From: Actinomycetota bacterium | Lineage (GTDB): Bacteria > Actinomycetota > Thermoleophilia > Gaiellales > Gaiellaceae | NCBI GenBank assembly: GCA_003170995.1 | Contig: PMXT01000156.1 | Coordinates: 1 to 24,178, forward strand | DNA: 24,178 bases | Reading direction: 5' to 3' | Shown here: one piece after another, positions 1-6,653 of the stretch | Position numbering within the stretch: position 1 is the first letter of the stretch | Layout of the letters: each line of letters opens with the position of its first letter | The notes under the pieces: model-generated | Told to the model about the DNA's origin: nothing | Databases searched by the model: none | The model's input: only the letters and a program-made list of their open reading frames with translations | Position numbers and translations under genes: made by a program

Positions 1-236
1 CGCAGATCGATGGCCATGGGCTGTTCCATGGCGAGCAGGTCGAGGGCGGCCTGGTCGATGTCGCGCTCCATGCGGTTGATGGCGATCTCGCTGCGGCTGA
101 CCAGGTCGCAGATGGAAAGGTCGCGAACCCGGTAGGCCTCGATGGCGCGCTGAATAGCCTGCTCGGCTAGCCCGGCCATCACCAGGAGATTCTCCTTCAG
201 GTCTTCCAGGCTTTGTTGAAAGCGAATGCGTGTCAT
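1..236 (-). CDS. phoU: Phosphate transport system regulatory protein PhoU (N-terminal part, cut by window edge)
   Basis: Translating the minus strand from the ATG at 236 gives 78 codons that stay open to the left edge, beginning [20 protein letters not shown]. This is the amphipathic first helix pair of a PhoU domain: heptad-like spacing, and an internal stretch with RMERDID, the conserved E/D-rich segment that binds metal in PhoU family members. PhoU is a cytoplasmic negative regulator linking the Pst transporter to a PhoR-type kinase and damping phosphate uptake. The start overlaps the pstB stop in an ATGA arrangement, so it is probably translationally coupled and is the last visible gene of pstC-pstA-pstB-phoU. 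Only about a third of the usual 215-220 residues is visible, so the second PhoU repeat cannot be checked. Confidence 0.9.
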   Translation of the reverse strand, partial: MTRIRFQQSLEDLKENLLVMAGLAEQAIQRAIEAYRVRDLSICDLVSRSEIAINRMERDIDQAALDLLAMEQPMAIDL

Positions 237-1072
237 CCGAACCTGCCCGTAATGTAATCCTCCGTGCGCTTGTCGGAAGGATTGGTAAAGATCTTCTCGG
301 TCTCGTCGTACTCGACCAGGACGCCGCGCCGGCTTTCGTCGGGCGCGACCTCGAGCCCGAAGAAGGCGGTCATGTCGGCGACACGAGCCGCCTGCTGCAT
401 GTTGTGGGTGACGATCACAAGCGTGTAGTCGCGCTTCAGCTCGTGCATGAGATCTTCGATCGCCGAGGTCGAGATCGGATCGAGCGCCGAGGCCGGCTCG
501 TCGAACAGGATGACCTCGGGCTCGACGGCGATCGCTCGGGCGATGCAGAGTCGTTGCTGCTGTCCTCCCGAGAGCCCGAGTGCAGTGTCACCAAGCCGGT
601 CTTTGACCTCGTCCCAGAGCGCCGCCGAGCGCAGGGCGCGTTCGACGCGTTCATCGAGGCCGTTCCTCATGCCGAGGATGCGCAGGCCGTAGGCGACGTT
701 GTCGTAGATCGACTTCGGGAAGGGATTCGGCTTCTGGAAAACCATGCCGATCCGCCTTCGGACCTCGACCGCGTCGACTCCGGGTCCGTACAGATCGATG
801 CCCCGGTAACGCACCTGTCCGCTCAGGCGGGCTCCCGGGACGAGATCGGTCATACGGTTGAGCGTGCGGATGAAGGTGCTCTTGCCGCAGCCCGATGGTC
901 CGATGATCGCCGTGATCAGATGCTGGTAGATGTCGATGTTGACGTTGTCGATCGCGAGCTGGTCGCCGTAGAAAACGGAGACGTCGCGAGCCTCGAACAC
1001 GGCCTGACGTTCCCCGACCACCGGCCGCAGACCGGCGCCGGCTACTTCGATCTTGGTTCTGATCGCCTCCAC
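233..1072 (-). CDS. pstB: Phosphate ABC transporter ATP-binding protein PstB
   Basis: This is the ATPase subunit that powers phosphate import through PstC/PstA. Numbered from the GTG at 1072 (279 residues), it shows Walker A GPSGCGKS (58-65), Q-loop Gln113 in VFQKPNPFP, which is typical of PstB, signature LSGGQQQR (167-174), Walker B VILFDEP (187-193) and H-loop His223. A longer in-frame ORF begins at an ATG at 1114, but it would overlap pstA by 38 bp. The GTG at 1072 has GGAGG at 1085-1081, 8 nt upstream, so I prefer it. The gene follows pstA and its stop overlaps the phoU start. The insert [16 protein letters not shown] near the C-terminus is a usual PstB feature. Family assignment is secure; only the exact start is an inference. 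Confidence 0.96.
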   Translation of the reverse strand: MEAIRTKIEVAGAGLRPVVGERQAVFEARDVSVFYGDQLAIDNVNIDIYQHLITAIIGPSGCGKSTFIRTLNRMTDLVPGARLSGQVRYRGIDLYGPGVDAVEVRRRIGMVFQKPNPFPKSIYDNVAYGLRILGMRNGLDERVERALRSAALWDEVKDRLGDTALGLSGGQQQRLCIARAIAVEPEVILFDEPASALDPISTSAIEDLMHELKRDYTLVIVTHNMQQAARVADMTAFFGLEVAPDESRRGVLVEYDETEKIFTNPSDKRTEDYITGRFG

Positions 1073-1076
1073 GCTT

Positions 1077-1958
1077 CTATCCTCCGAGTTTCTTCCGGTA
1101 GCGGGCAAGGGCAAGCTTCGCCGCCAGACTCGTGAAGAGGACGAAGCACATCAACACGAAGGCGGCCGCCCAGGCCTTCGTCTGAAGAGCGGGCACGTCA
1201 AAGTAAGTGAAGATGACGAGCGTGAGCGATTGGAGCGGGTGAAACGGGTTCGCATCGGCGTGACTGCTCACACCCAGAGAGGTGAGAAAAAGGAGCGGTG
1301 CGGTCTCTCCGGCCGCGCGCGCGATCGCGAGCGTCGTGCCGGTGAGTATGCCTCCCAGCGCCGAGGGCACGACCACCTGTAGCGTCGTGCGCCAGCGGCT
1401 GACTCCGAGCGCGAGACTGGCCTCGCGCAGCGAGGAGGGGACGAGCAGGAGCACCTCCTCGGTCGCCCGCGCGACCAGCGGCAGCATGATGATCGCCAGG
1501 GCGAGCGAACCGGCGATCGCACTCTGCTGTCCATGTATGGCCATGAGCATCGTGAAGACGAAGATGCCTATCACGATGGTGGGAATCCCGTTGGTGATAT
1601 CGAGCGCCATACGGGCAATGCGCGCCAAATGCGGAGGCGCCAGTTCGCTGATGAAGATGGCCACCAGCACGCCCAGCGGTAGCGCGATCAGGGTTGCGAT
1701 ACCGACCAGCACGGCGCTGCCGACAATTGCGAACAGGACGCCTCCCCCATTGGGGTTGAAGCCCTGTGCCTGGCTCTGCGTGAAGAAGTCGAGATTGAGC
1801 GCTCCGGCGCCGCGGTGGGCGACCGAGATCACGACTATGGCGAGCACCGCCACGGCAAGCAGTGCAGCGCCCACGGCGACCGCCCCCATCGCCCGACTGA
1901 CTAGCTGGCGCCGCCGCAGGCGATCGCTAGTGCGTAAGGAGAAGGCCGGCTCGGCCAT
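1077..1958 (-). CDS. pstA: Phosphate ABC transporter permease PstA
   Basis: This is one of the two membrane permease subunits of the high-affinity phosphate importer. From the ATG at 1958 it is 293 residues, beginning [18 protein letters not shown]. It has an early transmembrane helix (about 26-50), then the permease core with several more hydrophobic segments. The cytoplasmic EAA coupling loop is visible in [27 protein letters not shown], here split around its conserved EA...G motif, followed by [11 protein letters not shown], a PstA hallmark. The same frame stays open far upstream through pstC, but that stretch is unlike any permease, so the real start is the ATG at 1958. This ATG overlaps the pstC stop by one base (TGATG), indicating coupled translation. 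The gene lies between pstC and pstB. Confidence 0.95.
   Translation of the reverse strand: MAEPAFSLRTSDRLRRRQLVSRAMGAVAVGAALLAVAVLAIVVISVAHRGAGALNLDFFTQSQAQGFNPNGGGVLFAIVGSAVLVGIATLIALPLGVLVAIFISELAPPHLARIARMALDITNGIPTIVIGIFVFTMLMAIHGQQSAIAGSLALAIIMLPLVARATEEVLLLVPSSLREASLALGVSRWRTTLQVVVPSALGGILTGTTLAIARAAGETAPLLFLTSLGVSSHADANPFHPLQSLTLVIFTYFDVPALQTKAWAAAFVLMCFVLFTSLAAKLALARYRKKLGG
1080..1085 (-). promoter_or_regulatory. Shine-Dalgarno of pstB that fixes a GTG start
   Basis: GGAGGA reads on the minus strand at 1085-1080, inside the last codons of pstA, with the GGAGG core 8 nt from the GTG at 1072. This favours the GTG over the in-frame ATG at 1114. Confidence 0.75.
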
Positions 1959-2974
1959 CAGTCGGCACTCAATCCCTGGGCTTCGAAGGCCCTGTCGAGG
2001 GCGATCCGCTGCCGGCGTGGGCGCCGGTCGATCGGCTTGATCAGGAATTGAGCGCCGATATTCACGGCCAGCGAGATCACGAGCAGGATCGTCGCCAGAT
2101 AGACGAGCGACGAGGTCTGCAGGTTCGTCGATGCGCCGTTGTATTGCCCGGCTATACGGGCGGCGAGCGTATCGCTGTGGCCGAACAGCGAGAGATGTAT
2201 CCCGATCGTGCCTCCGATCGTCATCAGGACCGCCATCGCCTCGCCTACGGCACGACCGAAGCCGAGCGCCACGGCCGCGAGGATCCCGGGGCGCGCCGCC
2301 GGGAGCAGGACGCCGCGCACCATCTCCCAGCGAGTGGCGCCGAGCGCGAGTGCTCCTTCGCGCAGCTCCGATGGCACGGTCGTGAGTAGCTCGCGAGTAA
2401 CGCTCGCGACGATCGGCACGATCATGATCGTCAGGATCAGAACCGCGGTCAGGATGCCGGTGGGCGAATGTTGTCCGCGGAAGAAGGGGAGGAATCCAAG
2501 CGTCGAGCCCAGGAACGGCTCGAGCTGGTTCTGGACAAAGGGGCCGAGAATGAGAATGCCCCAGAGGCCGAGAATTACGCTCGGGATCGCCGCCAGCATC
2601 TCTACCAGCGCGCCGAGCAGCGAGCGCACATGCTTCGGTGCCAGCTCGGTCAGAAAGAGCGCGATGGCGATTGCGAGCGGCGTCGCAATCAGGGTCGCCA
2701 GCACCGCGGTGACGGCTGTTCCGAAGATCAGCGAAAGGGCGCCGAACTGGTTGTGAATGGTGTCCCACGTCTGCGACGTGATGAAGCCCAGACCGAAGCT
2801 GCGAAAGGCCAAGCGGGATCCACTGACGAGTTCGTAGGCGATCAGGCCGAGGATGGTGACTGCGAGAGCCGCTGCCGAAAACGTGATCGCCCTGAGTACC
2901 GGATCTCCGATCCGGTCGAGCCACCCGCGCGTCCGTTCCAGGGCAGCATCTTCGTGTGCGTGCGAAATCTTCAC
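1958..2974 (-). CDS. pstC: Phosphate ABC transporter permease PstC
   Basis: This is the second permease subunit of the phosphate importer, 338 residues from a GTG at 2974, close to the usual PstC length. A cytoplasmic N-terminus precedes a first membrane helix (about 29-50). A typical PstC region FLTELAPKHVRSLLGALVE (residues about 106-124) follows, then helices and an EAA loop containing LREGALALGATRWEMVRGVLLP, then GRAVGEAMAVLM. No good Shine-Dalgarno precedes the GTG; instead a TAGGCT -10 box lies 9 nt upstream, so the leader would be absent or only a few bases long. It is the first gene of pstC-pstA-pstB-phoU and is divergent from pstS, with a Pho-box-like repeat between them. Confidence 0.94.
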   Translation of the reverse strand: MKISHAHEDAALERTRGWLDRIGDPVLRAITFSAAALAVTILGLIAYELVSGSRLAFRSFGLGFITSQTWDTIHNQFGALSLIFGTAVTAVLATLIATPLAIAIALFLTELAPKHVRSLLGALVEMLAAIPSVILGLWGILILGPFVQNQLEPFLGSTLGFLPFFRGQHSPTGILTAVLILTIMIVPIVASVTRELLTTVPSELREGALALGATRWEMVRGVLLPAARPGILAAVALGFGRAVGEAMAVLMTIGGTIGIHLSLFGHSDTLAARIAGQYNGASTNLQTSSLVYLATILLVISLAVNIGAQFLIKPIDRRPRRQRIALDRAFEAQGLSAD

Positions 2975-2983
2975 GACGGCTTC

Positions 2984-2989
2984 AGCCTA
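2984..2989 (-). promoter_or_regulatory. Candidate -10 box of the pstCAB-phoU operon
   Basis: TAGGCT on the minus strand (2989-2984) fits the actinobacterial TANNNT consensus. It lies 9 nt before the GTG of pstC and 27 bp from the near edge of the 11-bp ACC repeats at 3017-3049, leaving room for a -35 region next to the repeats. No convincing -35 hexamer is seen, as expected for an activator-dependent promoter. Confidence 0.45.
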
Positions 2990-3016
2990 GACGCGCGACC
3001 TAGCGCTCGGAAACGA

Positions 3017-3049
3017 GGTTCACCACGTTGTAACCACATCGCCACCACA
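3017..3049. promoter_or_regulatory. Putative Pho box: three 11-bp direct repeats between pstC and pstS
   Basis: Three head-to-tail 11-bp units (3017-3027, 3028-3038, 3039-3049) share ACCAC at unit positions 6-10, with ACC starting at 3022, 3033 and 3044. A weaker fourth unit (GCC in place of ACC) may follow at 3050-3060. The first unit contains GTTCACC, the core of the Streptomyces PhoP-box repeat. Tandem repeats with 11-bp period are the known architecture of PhoB/PhoP binding sites. The position between the divergent pst units fits activation of both. The repeats are seen directly; regulator identity is inferred. Confidence 0.7.
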
Positions 3050-3112
3050 CTCTTGCCCACGAGCGAGAGCAACGGTGGCAGGCTCGGATCAGATGAATCT
3101 CGAATCGAAACC

Positions 3113-3118
3113 AAGGAG
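3113..3118 (+). promoter_or_regulatory. Shine-Dalgarno of pstS
   Basis: AAGGAG lies 11 nt before the ATG at 3130. It supports that start, which also gives an intact signal peptide. pstS therefore has a genuine untranslated leader, unlike several neighbouring genes. Confidence 0.75.
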
Positions 3119-3129
3119 ATAACAAACAA

Positions 3130-4296
3130 ATGACCCGACGTGGGTTTCTTCTAGTCGCTCTCGCTGTCGTAGCTGCTCTCGCGGCGAGCGTTAGCACTGC
3201 GCCCGGCTCCGCGAAGCGGAGCACGGCCGCAACTCTGAGCGGCGCCGGTAGCTCATTCGTGTTCCCGCTCGTTTCGGCCTGGGAGCCGGCATTCAAGAGC
3301 ACCAGCGGCATCACGGTCGGCTATAGCCCGATTGGCAGTGGCGCCGGTATCGCCGCGATCTCGAATCGATCGGTGGACTTCGGCGCCAGCGACGCGCCCT
3401 TAACCCCTGATCAGCAGTCGGCTTGCAATGGCTGCCTGGCGATTCCCTGGGCGTTCTCGGCAACTTCGATCGCTTATCAGGGGAAAGGCCTTCCTCCCAA
3501 CCTGCACATCACCGGATCTATTCTGGCCAGGATCTACCTCGGTAAGATCAAGAACTGGTCGGATCCTGCGATCAAGAAGCTGAACAAGAAGGTCAGCCTC
3601 CCGAACAAGTCGATCACGCCGATCTTCCGCAGTGACGCGAGCGGAACGAGCTACAACTTCAGCCAGTACCTCTCGGCTGTCAGTTCCGAGTGGAAGAGCA
3701 AGATCGGCACCGGTACGCAGATCTCCTCTCCGGCTCCGGCCGCCGTCGGAGCCGCCAAAAGCTCCGGGGTCTCGGCCGTTCTGACGGAAACCGACGGCGG
3801 GATCTGCTATGTCGATGTCGCTTATGCGACGCAGTACCACTTCTCCGTGTTCGCGATCAAGAACCGCGTTAACAAGTTCGTGAAGCCTACGAGCAAGTCG
3901 ATCCAAGCTGCGGCCAACCTGATCACGAAGGTCAAGGCAACCAGCGCGGGGCTCGTTCTCAACGTCGTCGACCCGCCGAAGCCGTCGCTACCGACGTTCA
4001 AGCCCATCAAGACGAAAAGCGCGACACTCCGTGCGAAGATCCTCAAGCATCGCCAGAAGCTGCTGGCGCAAGCCAAAGCGAAGAACAAGAGGCTCGTCAT
4101 CGCCTACCCGATCTGTACCTTCACCTACGCGATCGTGCCTAAGGCGGCAAAGCAAGCGGCGACACTGAAGCGGTTTCTCAAGTGGGCGCTCAAGAGAGGG
4201 CAGATCTACGGCGGCGATCTCTACTTCGTGCCGATTCCGAAGGTCGTTCAGACTGAGTCGCTCAAGCTCGTCAGCCAAATCCAGCAGGCGAGCTAG
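3130..4296 (+). CDS. pstS: Phosphate ABC transporter substrate-binding protein PstS
   Basis: This exported protein captures phosphate outside the membrane and delivers it to PstC/PstA. Its 388 residues begin with a signal peptide (basic MTRR, hydrophobic core 6-20, likely cleavage near APGSA at 24-28). There is no lipobox cysteine, so anchoring is not evident. Phosphate-site segments are present: LSGAGSSFVFPL (36-47), IGSGAGI (68-74), DFGASDAPL (83-91) and RSDASGTSYNFSQYL (167-181). The late family motif YPICTFTYAIV (326-336) is preceded by an odd lysine-rich stretch (about 282-321) that looks like an inserted helix. Cys99 and Cys102 form a CNGC pair. It is divergent from the rest of the pst genes rather than first in one operon with them. 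Confidence 0.95.
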   Translation: MTRRGFLLVALAVVAALAASVSTAPGSAKRSTAATLSGAGSSFVFPLVSAWEPAFKSTSGITVGYSPIGSGAGIAAISNRSVDFGASDAPLTPDQQSACNGCLAIPWAFSATSIAYQGKGLPPNLHITGSILARIYLGKIKNWSDPAIKKLNKKVSLPNKSITPIFRSDASGTSYNFSQYLSAVSSEWKSKIGTGTQISSPAPAAVGAAKSSGVSAVLTETDGGICYVDVAYATQYHFSVFAIKNRVNKFVKPTSKSIQAAANLITKVKATSAGLVLNVVDPPKPSLPTFKPIKTKSATLRAKILKHRQKLLAQAKAKNKRLVIAYPICTFTYAIVPKAAKQAATLKRFLKWALKRGQIYGGDLYFVPIPKVVQTESLKLVSQIQQAS

Positions 4297-4313
4297 TACC
4301 AATCGCTTACTCG

Positions 4314-4347
4314 AAACAGGCGCCGGCTATTCATGCGGCGCCTGTTT
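4314..4347 (+). terminator. Rho-independent-type terminator after pstS
   Basis: A perfect 12-bp stem pairs 4314-4325 (AAACAGGCGCCG) with 4336-4347 around a 10-nt loop. TTTT ends the 3' arm and a TTTTTT run follows at 4361-4366. It lies 18 bp after the pstS stop. The A-rich 5' end of the stem would give a short U tract on the other strand, so it may also end the convergent histidine-kinase transcript (stop at 4365). Confidence 0.85.
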
Positions 4348-4364
4348 TCGTTCTCAAAACTTTT

Positions 4365-5318
4365 TTATGTGGGGAAGGTACAGCGCACGGTCAATCCTTC
4401 ACCGGGAACGCTGCTCGCGCTGACGCTTCCACCAGCGGAAACCACCACGTGCTTGACGATCGCCAGGCCGAGGCCGGTGCCCCGACTCGTTCGCGCCCTG
4501 TCGGCACGGTAAAAGCGTTCGAATAGGCGCGAAAGGTGCTGCGCTTCGACGCCGGCTCCGCTGTCGGCCACGACCAACTCGAGGCCGCCGGACGGCGCCT
4601 TCTCGACCGAGAGGGTGCACGTCGCCCCTTCGCCGGCGTAGCGGATCGCGTTCGTCACCAGGTTGCGACCGACAACGGCAAGCATTCGGGGGCGTAGAGG
4701 CAGCTCGAGCTCGCGCTCTCCCTCGACGCGGAGCGTCACCCCCGCCAGGTCGGCGCGTTCGCTCAACTCGCCCACAACCTCCTCGAGGACGGGAACGGCC
4801 GCGGTTGTTCCGAGCGATACGACCTCGCGGCCGCTCTCCAGCTCGCTCAAGAAGAGGACATCGTTCAGAAGCTCGTCCATTTCCTCGATCTCGTGCCGTG
4901 CCTGCGCCGACAGTGTGGCCGCCTCGGCCGGCTTGCGCTCGATCGTCTCGAGCAGCATCAGCAGGCGAGCCAGTGGCGTACGCAGCTCGTGCGAAACGGC
5001 GGCCGTGAAACCGATGCGAAGCTCCTCGTAGGCCTTCTGGTCGACCAAAGGGGCGACGATCAGTGTTCGCCGCTCGTCGCCCTGCCGGTAGCGAATGCGG
5101 CGCGCGTTCGCCAGCTCAATCGATTCAGGCACTTCCCGGCCCGGCTCGAGTGCGGGAAAGAGTTCGCGCGCACGACCGCTCGCCTCCACCAACGTCCCGT
5201 CGTCGTCAAGCACAAGCGCAACCAGCTCCCCGTACTCGAGCAGCGCCCGTGCGGCGTCGGTTTCTTGCTCAACTTCGCGGCCGCTATCCACGCTTCGGAC
5301 TCTATGTATACGCCGCAT
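4365..5318 (-). CDS. Soluble PhoR/SenX3-type sensor histidine kinase
   Basis: This 317-residue kinase presumably phosphorylates the response regulator at 5892-6653. A PAS-like N-terminal region (about 22-92) resembles the PhoR input domain. The dimerisation H-box FTAAVSHELRTPLAR carries the phospho-accepting His110. The ATPase domain shows the N-box RNLVTNAIRYA (Asn219, Asn223), G1 DSGAGV (252-257), F-box LFERFYR and G2 GTGLGLAIVKH (280-290). No transmembrane helix is present, whereas many PhoR proteins are membrane-anchored, so the signal is probably internal, for example via PstB/PhoU (inference). The ATG at 5318 has no Shine-Dalgarno but sits exactly 7 nt after a TACCCT -10 box, implying a leaderless mRNA. 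Pairing with the nearby regulator rests on proximity and shared repeat elements. Confidence 0.9.
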   Translation of the reverse strand: MRRIHRVRSVDSGREVEQETDAARALLEYGELVALVLDDDGTLVEASGRARELFPALEPGREVPESIELANARRIRYRQGDERRTLIVAPLVDQKAYEELRIGFTAAVSHELRTPLARLLMLLETIERKPAEAATLSAQARHEIEEMDELLNDVLFLSELESGREVVSLGTTAAVPVLEEVVGELSERADLAGVTLRVEGERELELPLRPRMLAVVGRNLVTNAIRYAGEGATCTLSVEKAPSGGLELVVADSGAGVEAQHLSRLFERFYRADRARTSRGTGLGLAIVKHVVVSAGGSVSASSVPGEGLTVRCTFPT

Positions 5319-5325
5319 GGCAAGG

Positions 5326-5331
5326 AGGGTA
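5326..5331 (-). promoter_or_regulatory. -10 box of the histidine kinase gene (leaderless start)
   Basis: TACCCT on the minus strand (5331-5326) fits TANNNT and is followed by exactly 7 nt and then the ATG at 5318. No Shine-Dalgarno is present. This is the spacing typical of actinobacterial leaderless transcripts. The ACC repeats at 5353-5385 lie 21 bp upstream. Confidence 0.55.
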
Positions 5332-5352
5332 CCGAGACGAGATCTTTCCAGG

Positions 5353-5385
5353 ATGAAACTCGCGTGTAACCAAGCTGGTACCCGC
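5353..5385. promoter_or_regulatory. Putative Pho box between kinase and zinc-ribbon genes
   Basis: Three 11-bp units (5353-5363, 5364-5374, 5375-5385) have ACT, ACC and ACC at unit positions 6-8, starting at 5358, 5369 and 5380. This is the same phase as in the pst box; the middle unit shares TGTAACCA-type bases with the second pst unit (GTAACCA). It lies between the -10 boxes of the kinase (minus) and the first zinc-ribbon gene (plus) and could serve both. It is weaker than the pst box, so this call leans on agreement between sites. Confidence 0.5.
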
Positions 5386-5403
5386 TGGGGATCAGGCGTG
5401 CGC

Positions 5404-5409
5404 TACGTT
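5404..5409 (+). promoter_or_regulatory. -10 box of the first zinc-ribbon gene
   Basis: TACGTT (TANNNT) is followed by 6 nt and the ATG at 5416, again without a Shine-Dalgarno. This suggests leaderless transcription of the small zinc-ribbon pair. The 11-bp repeats end 18 bp upstream. Confidence 0.5.
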
Positions 5410-5415
5410 CGAGTC

Positions 5416-5577
5416 ATGAACGAAAAAACGAAGGAAACAAGCGCCTATTCGAGGCGCAAGCGCGATCGAGCCTGCGCTGTTTGCAGCTATGGGATCGCTG
5501 TACTCAGATCACCTCAACGGTGTCCCATGTGCGGGGCAACCCGTTGGATTCAAGCTCCGCTCGGACGGGTCGCATGA
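5416..5577 (+). CDS. Small zinc-ribbon protein (53 aa, two CxxC knuckles), function unknown
   Basis: The ATG at 5416 opens 53 codons. The protein has a charged, lysine/arginine-rich N-terminus (1-19), then CAVC (Cys20, Cys23) and CPMC (Cys36, Cys39) separated by 12 residues, a spacing that resembles rubredoxin/rubrerythrin-type or other metal-binding ribbons. No catalytic motif is visible and I do not recognise a named family. Its own -10 box lies 6 nt upstream, and its stop overlaps the start of a second four-cysteine protein in an ATGA arrangement, so the two are probably made together. Sitting behind a Pho-box-like repeat and between kinase and regulator genes, it may belong to the same regulon; that is inference. 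The real start could lie elsewhere in a longer open frame that begins at 5095 inside the kinase gene. Confidence 0.7.
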   Translation: MNEKTKETSAYSRRKRDRACAVCSYGIAVLRSPQRCPMCGATRWIQAPLGRVA

Positions 5578-5726
5578 ATACCTGGCGCCTTGCCATCGGG
5601 CAGCTCTTTCAGGAGACGAAGTGTGAGACCTGCGGACGCGAGATCGAGCAGCTCAGCCATTCGACGCGCTTCACGCGAGTCTGCCGCTCTTGCCTGGCTC
5701 GAACGCTAGAGAAGCGGGCGGCTTGA
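5574..5726 (+). CDS. Small zinc-ribbon protein (50 aa, two CxxC knuckles), function unknown
   Basis: Fifty codons start at the ATG at 5574, which overlaps the stop of the preceding gene (ATGA). It begins MNTWRLAIGQLFQETK, then shows CETC (Cys17, Cys20) and CRSC (Cys37, Cys40), 16 residues apart. This four-cysteine arrangement would hold one zinc ion; the basic C-terminus (ARTLEKRAA) could contact nucleic acid or an acidic partner. I see no enzyme motif. Overlap with the upstream gene and the matched cysteine layout support it as a real product. A 165-bp gap with candidate regulatory repeats separates it from the response regulator. Confidence 0.65.
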   Translation: MNTWRLAIGQLFQETKCETCGREIEQLSHSTRFTRVCRSCLARTLEKRAA

Positions 5727-5827
5727 TCGCACGCGATGGCGGAAGTGGCGACGCTGCCGCCGACAGCTCCACGGAATCGACGGTAGCGCGACCGGCGTCC
5801 TCATCTTCCGGATGGCTCGACACATCG

Positions 5828-5871
5828 CTTTCACCAGATCGTTACAGGTGATCAACCCTAAACTCACTCGC
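5828..5871. promoter_or_regulatory. Putative Pho box upstream of the response regulator gene
   Basis: Four 11-bp units starting at 5828 carry ACC, ACA, ACC and ACT at unit positions 6-8 (A at 5833, 5844, 5855 and 5866). The first contains TTCACC, as in the pst box. The repeat ends 7 bp before the -10 box at 5879. The position would suit autoregulation by a PhoB/PhoP-type protein. Individual units are degenerate, so confidence is moderate. Confidence 0.45.
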
Positions 5872-5878
5872 CACGCAG

Positions 5879-5884
5879 TACCGT
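5879..5884 (+). promoter_or_regulatory. -10 box of the response regulator gene (leaderless start)
   Basis: TACCGT (TANNNT) is followed by exactly 7 nt and the ATG at 5892. There is no Shine-Dalgarno, so a leaderless transcript is likely. Confidence 0.55.
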
Positions 5885-5891
5885 TCAGAGC

Positions 5892-6653
5892 ATGGCGAAG
5901 GTTCTGATCGTCGAGGATGACGAACTGCTGGGCCGTGGGATGGCCGAGTCATTGACCGCTGCCGGCCTCGATCCGGTCCTCGTAACGAAGGGGGATGTCG
6001 CGCTGGCACGCTTGCGTTACGGCAACCCGGATGTGTGCGTGCTCGACCTGATGCTGCCCGGCCTCGACGGCTGGCGGTTGATCGAGCTCGCGCGGGCCGA
6101 GGGTATCGGAACACCCATCGTCGTCGTCAGCGCCCGCGGCACCGAGCACGACCGCATCCACGCCCTGGAGATCGGGGCCGACGATTACCTCGTCAAGCCC
6201 GTCTCGATGGCCGAGCTGGTGGCCCGAGTCCGTGCCGCCGCGCGCCGCGGGCACAGCGCTTTGCCGCGCCAGGATGGAAATGCGATCGAGATCGAAGAGC
6301 TGCGCATCGACCCTCGCGACGTTCAGGCCTATGTCGACGAAGTCAGCGCCGAGCTCACGCCCACGGAGTTCAAGGTGCTCTACGCGCTCGCCTTGGATGC
6401 CGGGCGCGTCGTAACTCGCGACGAGCTTCTACAGAAGATCTGGGGGCGCCGGCGCTCCTTCCGCGATCGAACGGTCGACGTGTGCGTGAAGCGCCTTCGC
6501 GACAAGGTAGACAGACGCGCATCCAGCCACACCTTTATCCAGACGCGTTTCGGCGTCGGATACAAACTAGACCCGATCGCCAAAGACTCCGTCGAAGAGC
6601 ACGACACGGCGGCCGAGTCCGAGAACAGAAGCACAGGCCCATCCGAGAGCTGA
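5892..6653 (+). CDS. OmpR/PhoB-family response regulator (PhoP/RegX3-like)
   Basis: This 253-residue DNA-binding regulator has a receiver domain at 1-120: acidic pocket Asp9/Asp10, phospho-acceptor Asp52 in VLDLMLPG, switch residue Ser80, Tyr99 and Lys102 of the conserved KP pair. A winged-helix effector domain follows (about 130-225), with the typical ELTPTEFKVLYAL, the recognition-helix region RDRTVDVCVKRLRDKV and the wing RFGVGYKL. This is the PhoB/PhoP/RegX3 class that binds 11-bp tandem repeats. About 25 acidic, Ser-rich residues trail at the C-terminus. Its likely kinase partner is encoded divergently at 4365-5318. Repeats like those between the pst genes occur just upstream, suggesting autoregulation and control of phosphate uptake. 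The phosphate role is inferred from context. Confidence 0.93.
   Translation: MAKVLIVEDDELLGRGMAESLTAAGLDPVLVTKGDVALARLRYGNPDVCVLDLMLPGLDGWRLIELARAEGIGTPIVVVSARGTEHDRIHALEIGADDYLVKPVSMAELVARVRAAARRGHSALPRQDGNAIEIEELRIDPRDVQAYVDEVSAELTPTEFKVLYALALDAGRVVTRDELLQKIWGRRRSFRDRTVDVCVKRLRDKVDRRASSHTFIQTRFGVGYKLDPIAKDSVEEHDTAAESENRSTGPSES

Noticed and set aside
230..1135. A 301-codon plus-strand open frame opposite pstB
   Set aside because: Antisense shadow of an unmistakable ATPase gene, with Arg/Asp-rich translation lacking any family features.
1077..2924. A 615-codon minus-strand open frame spanning pstC and pstA
   Set aside because: Only the part after 1958 encodes a permease; the upstream half is arginine-rich low-complexity translation antisense-frame to pstC, which is the recognisable gene there.
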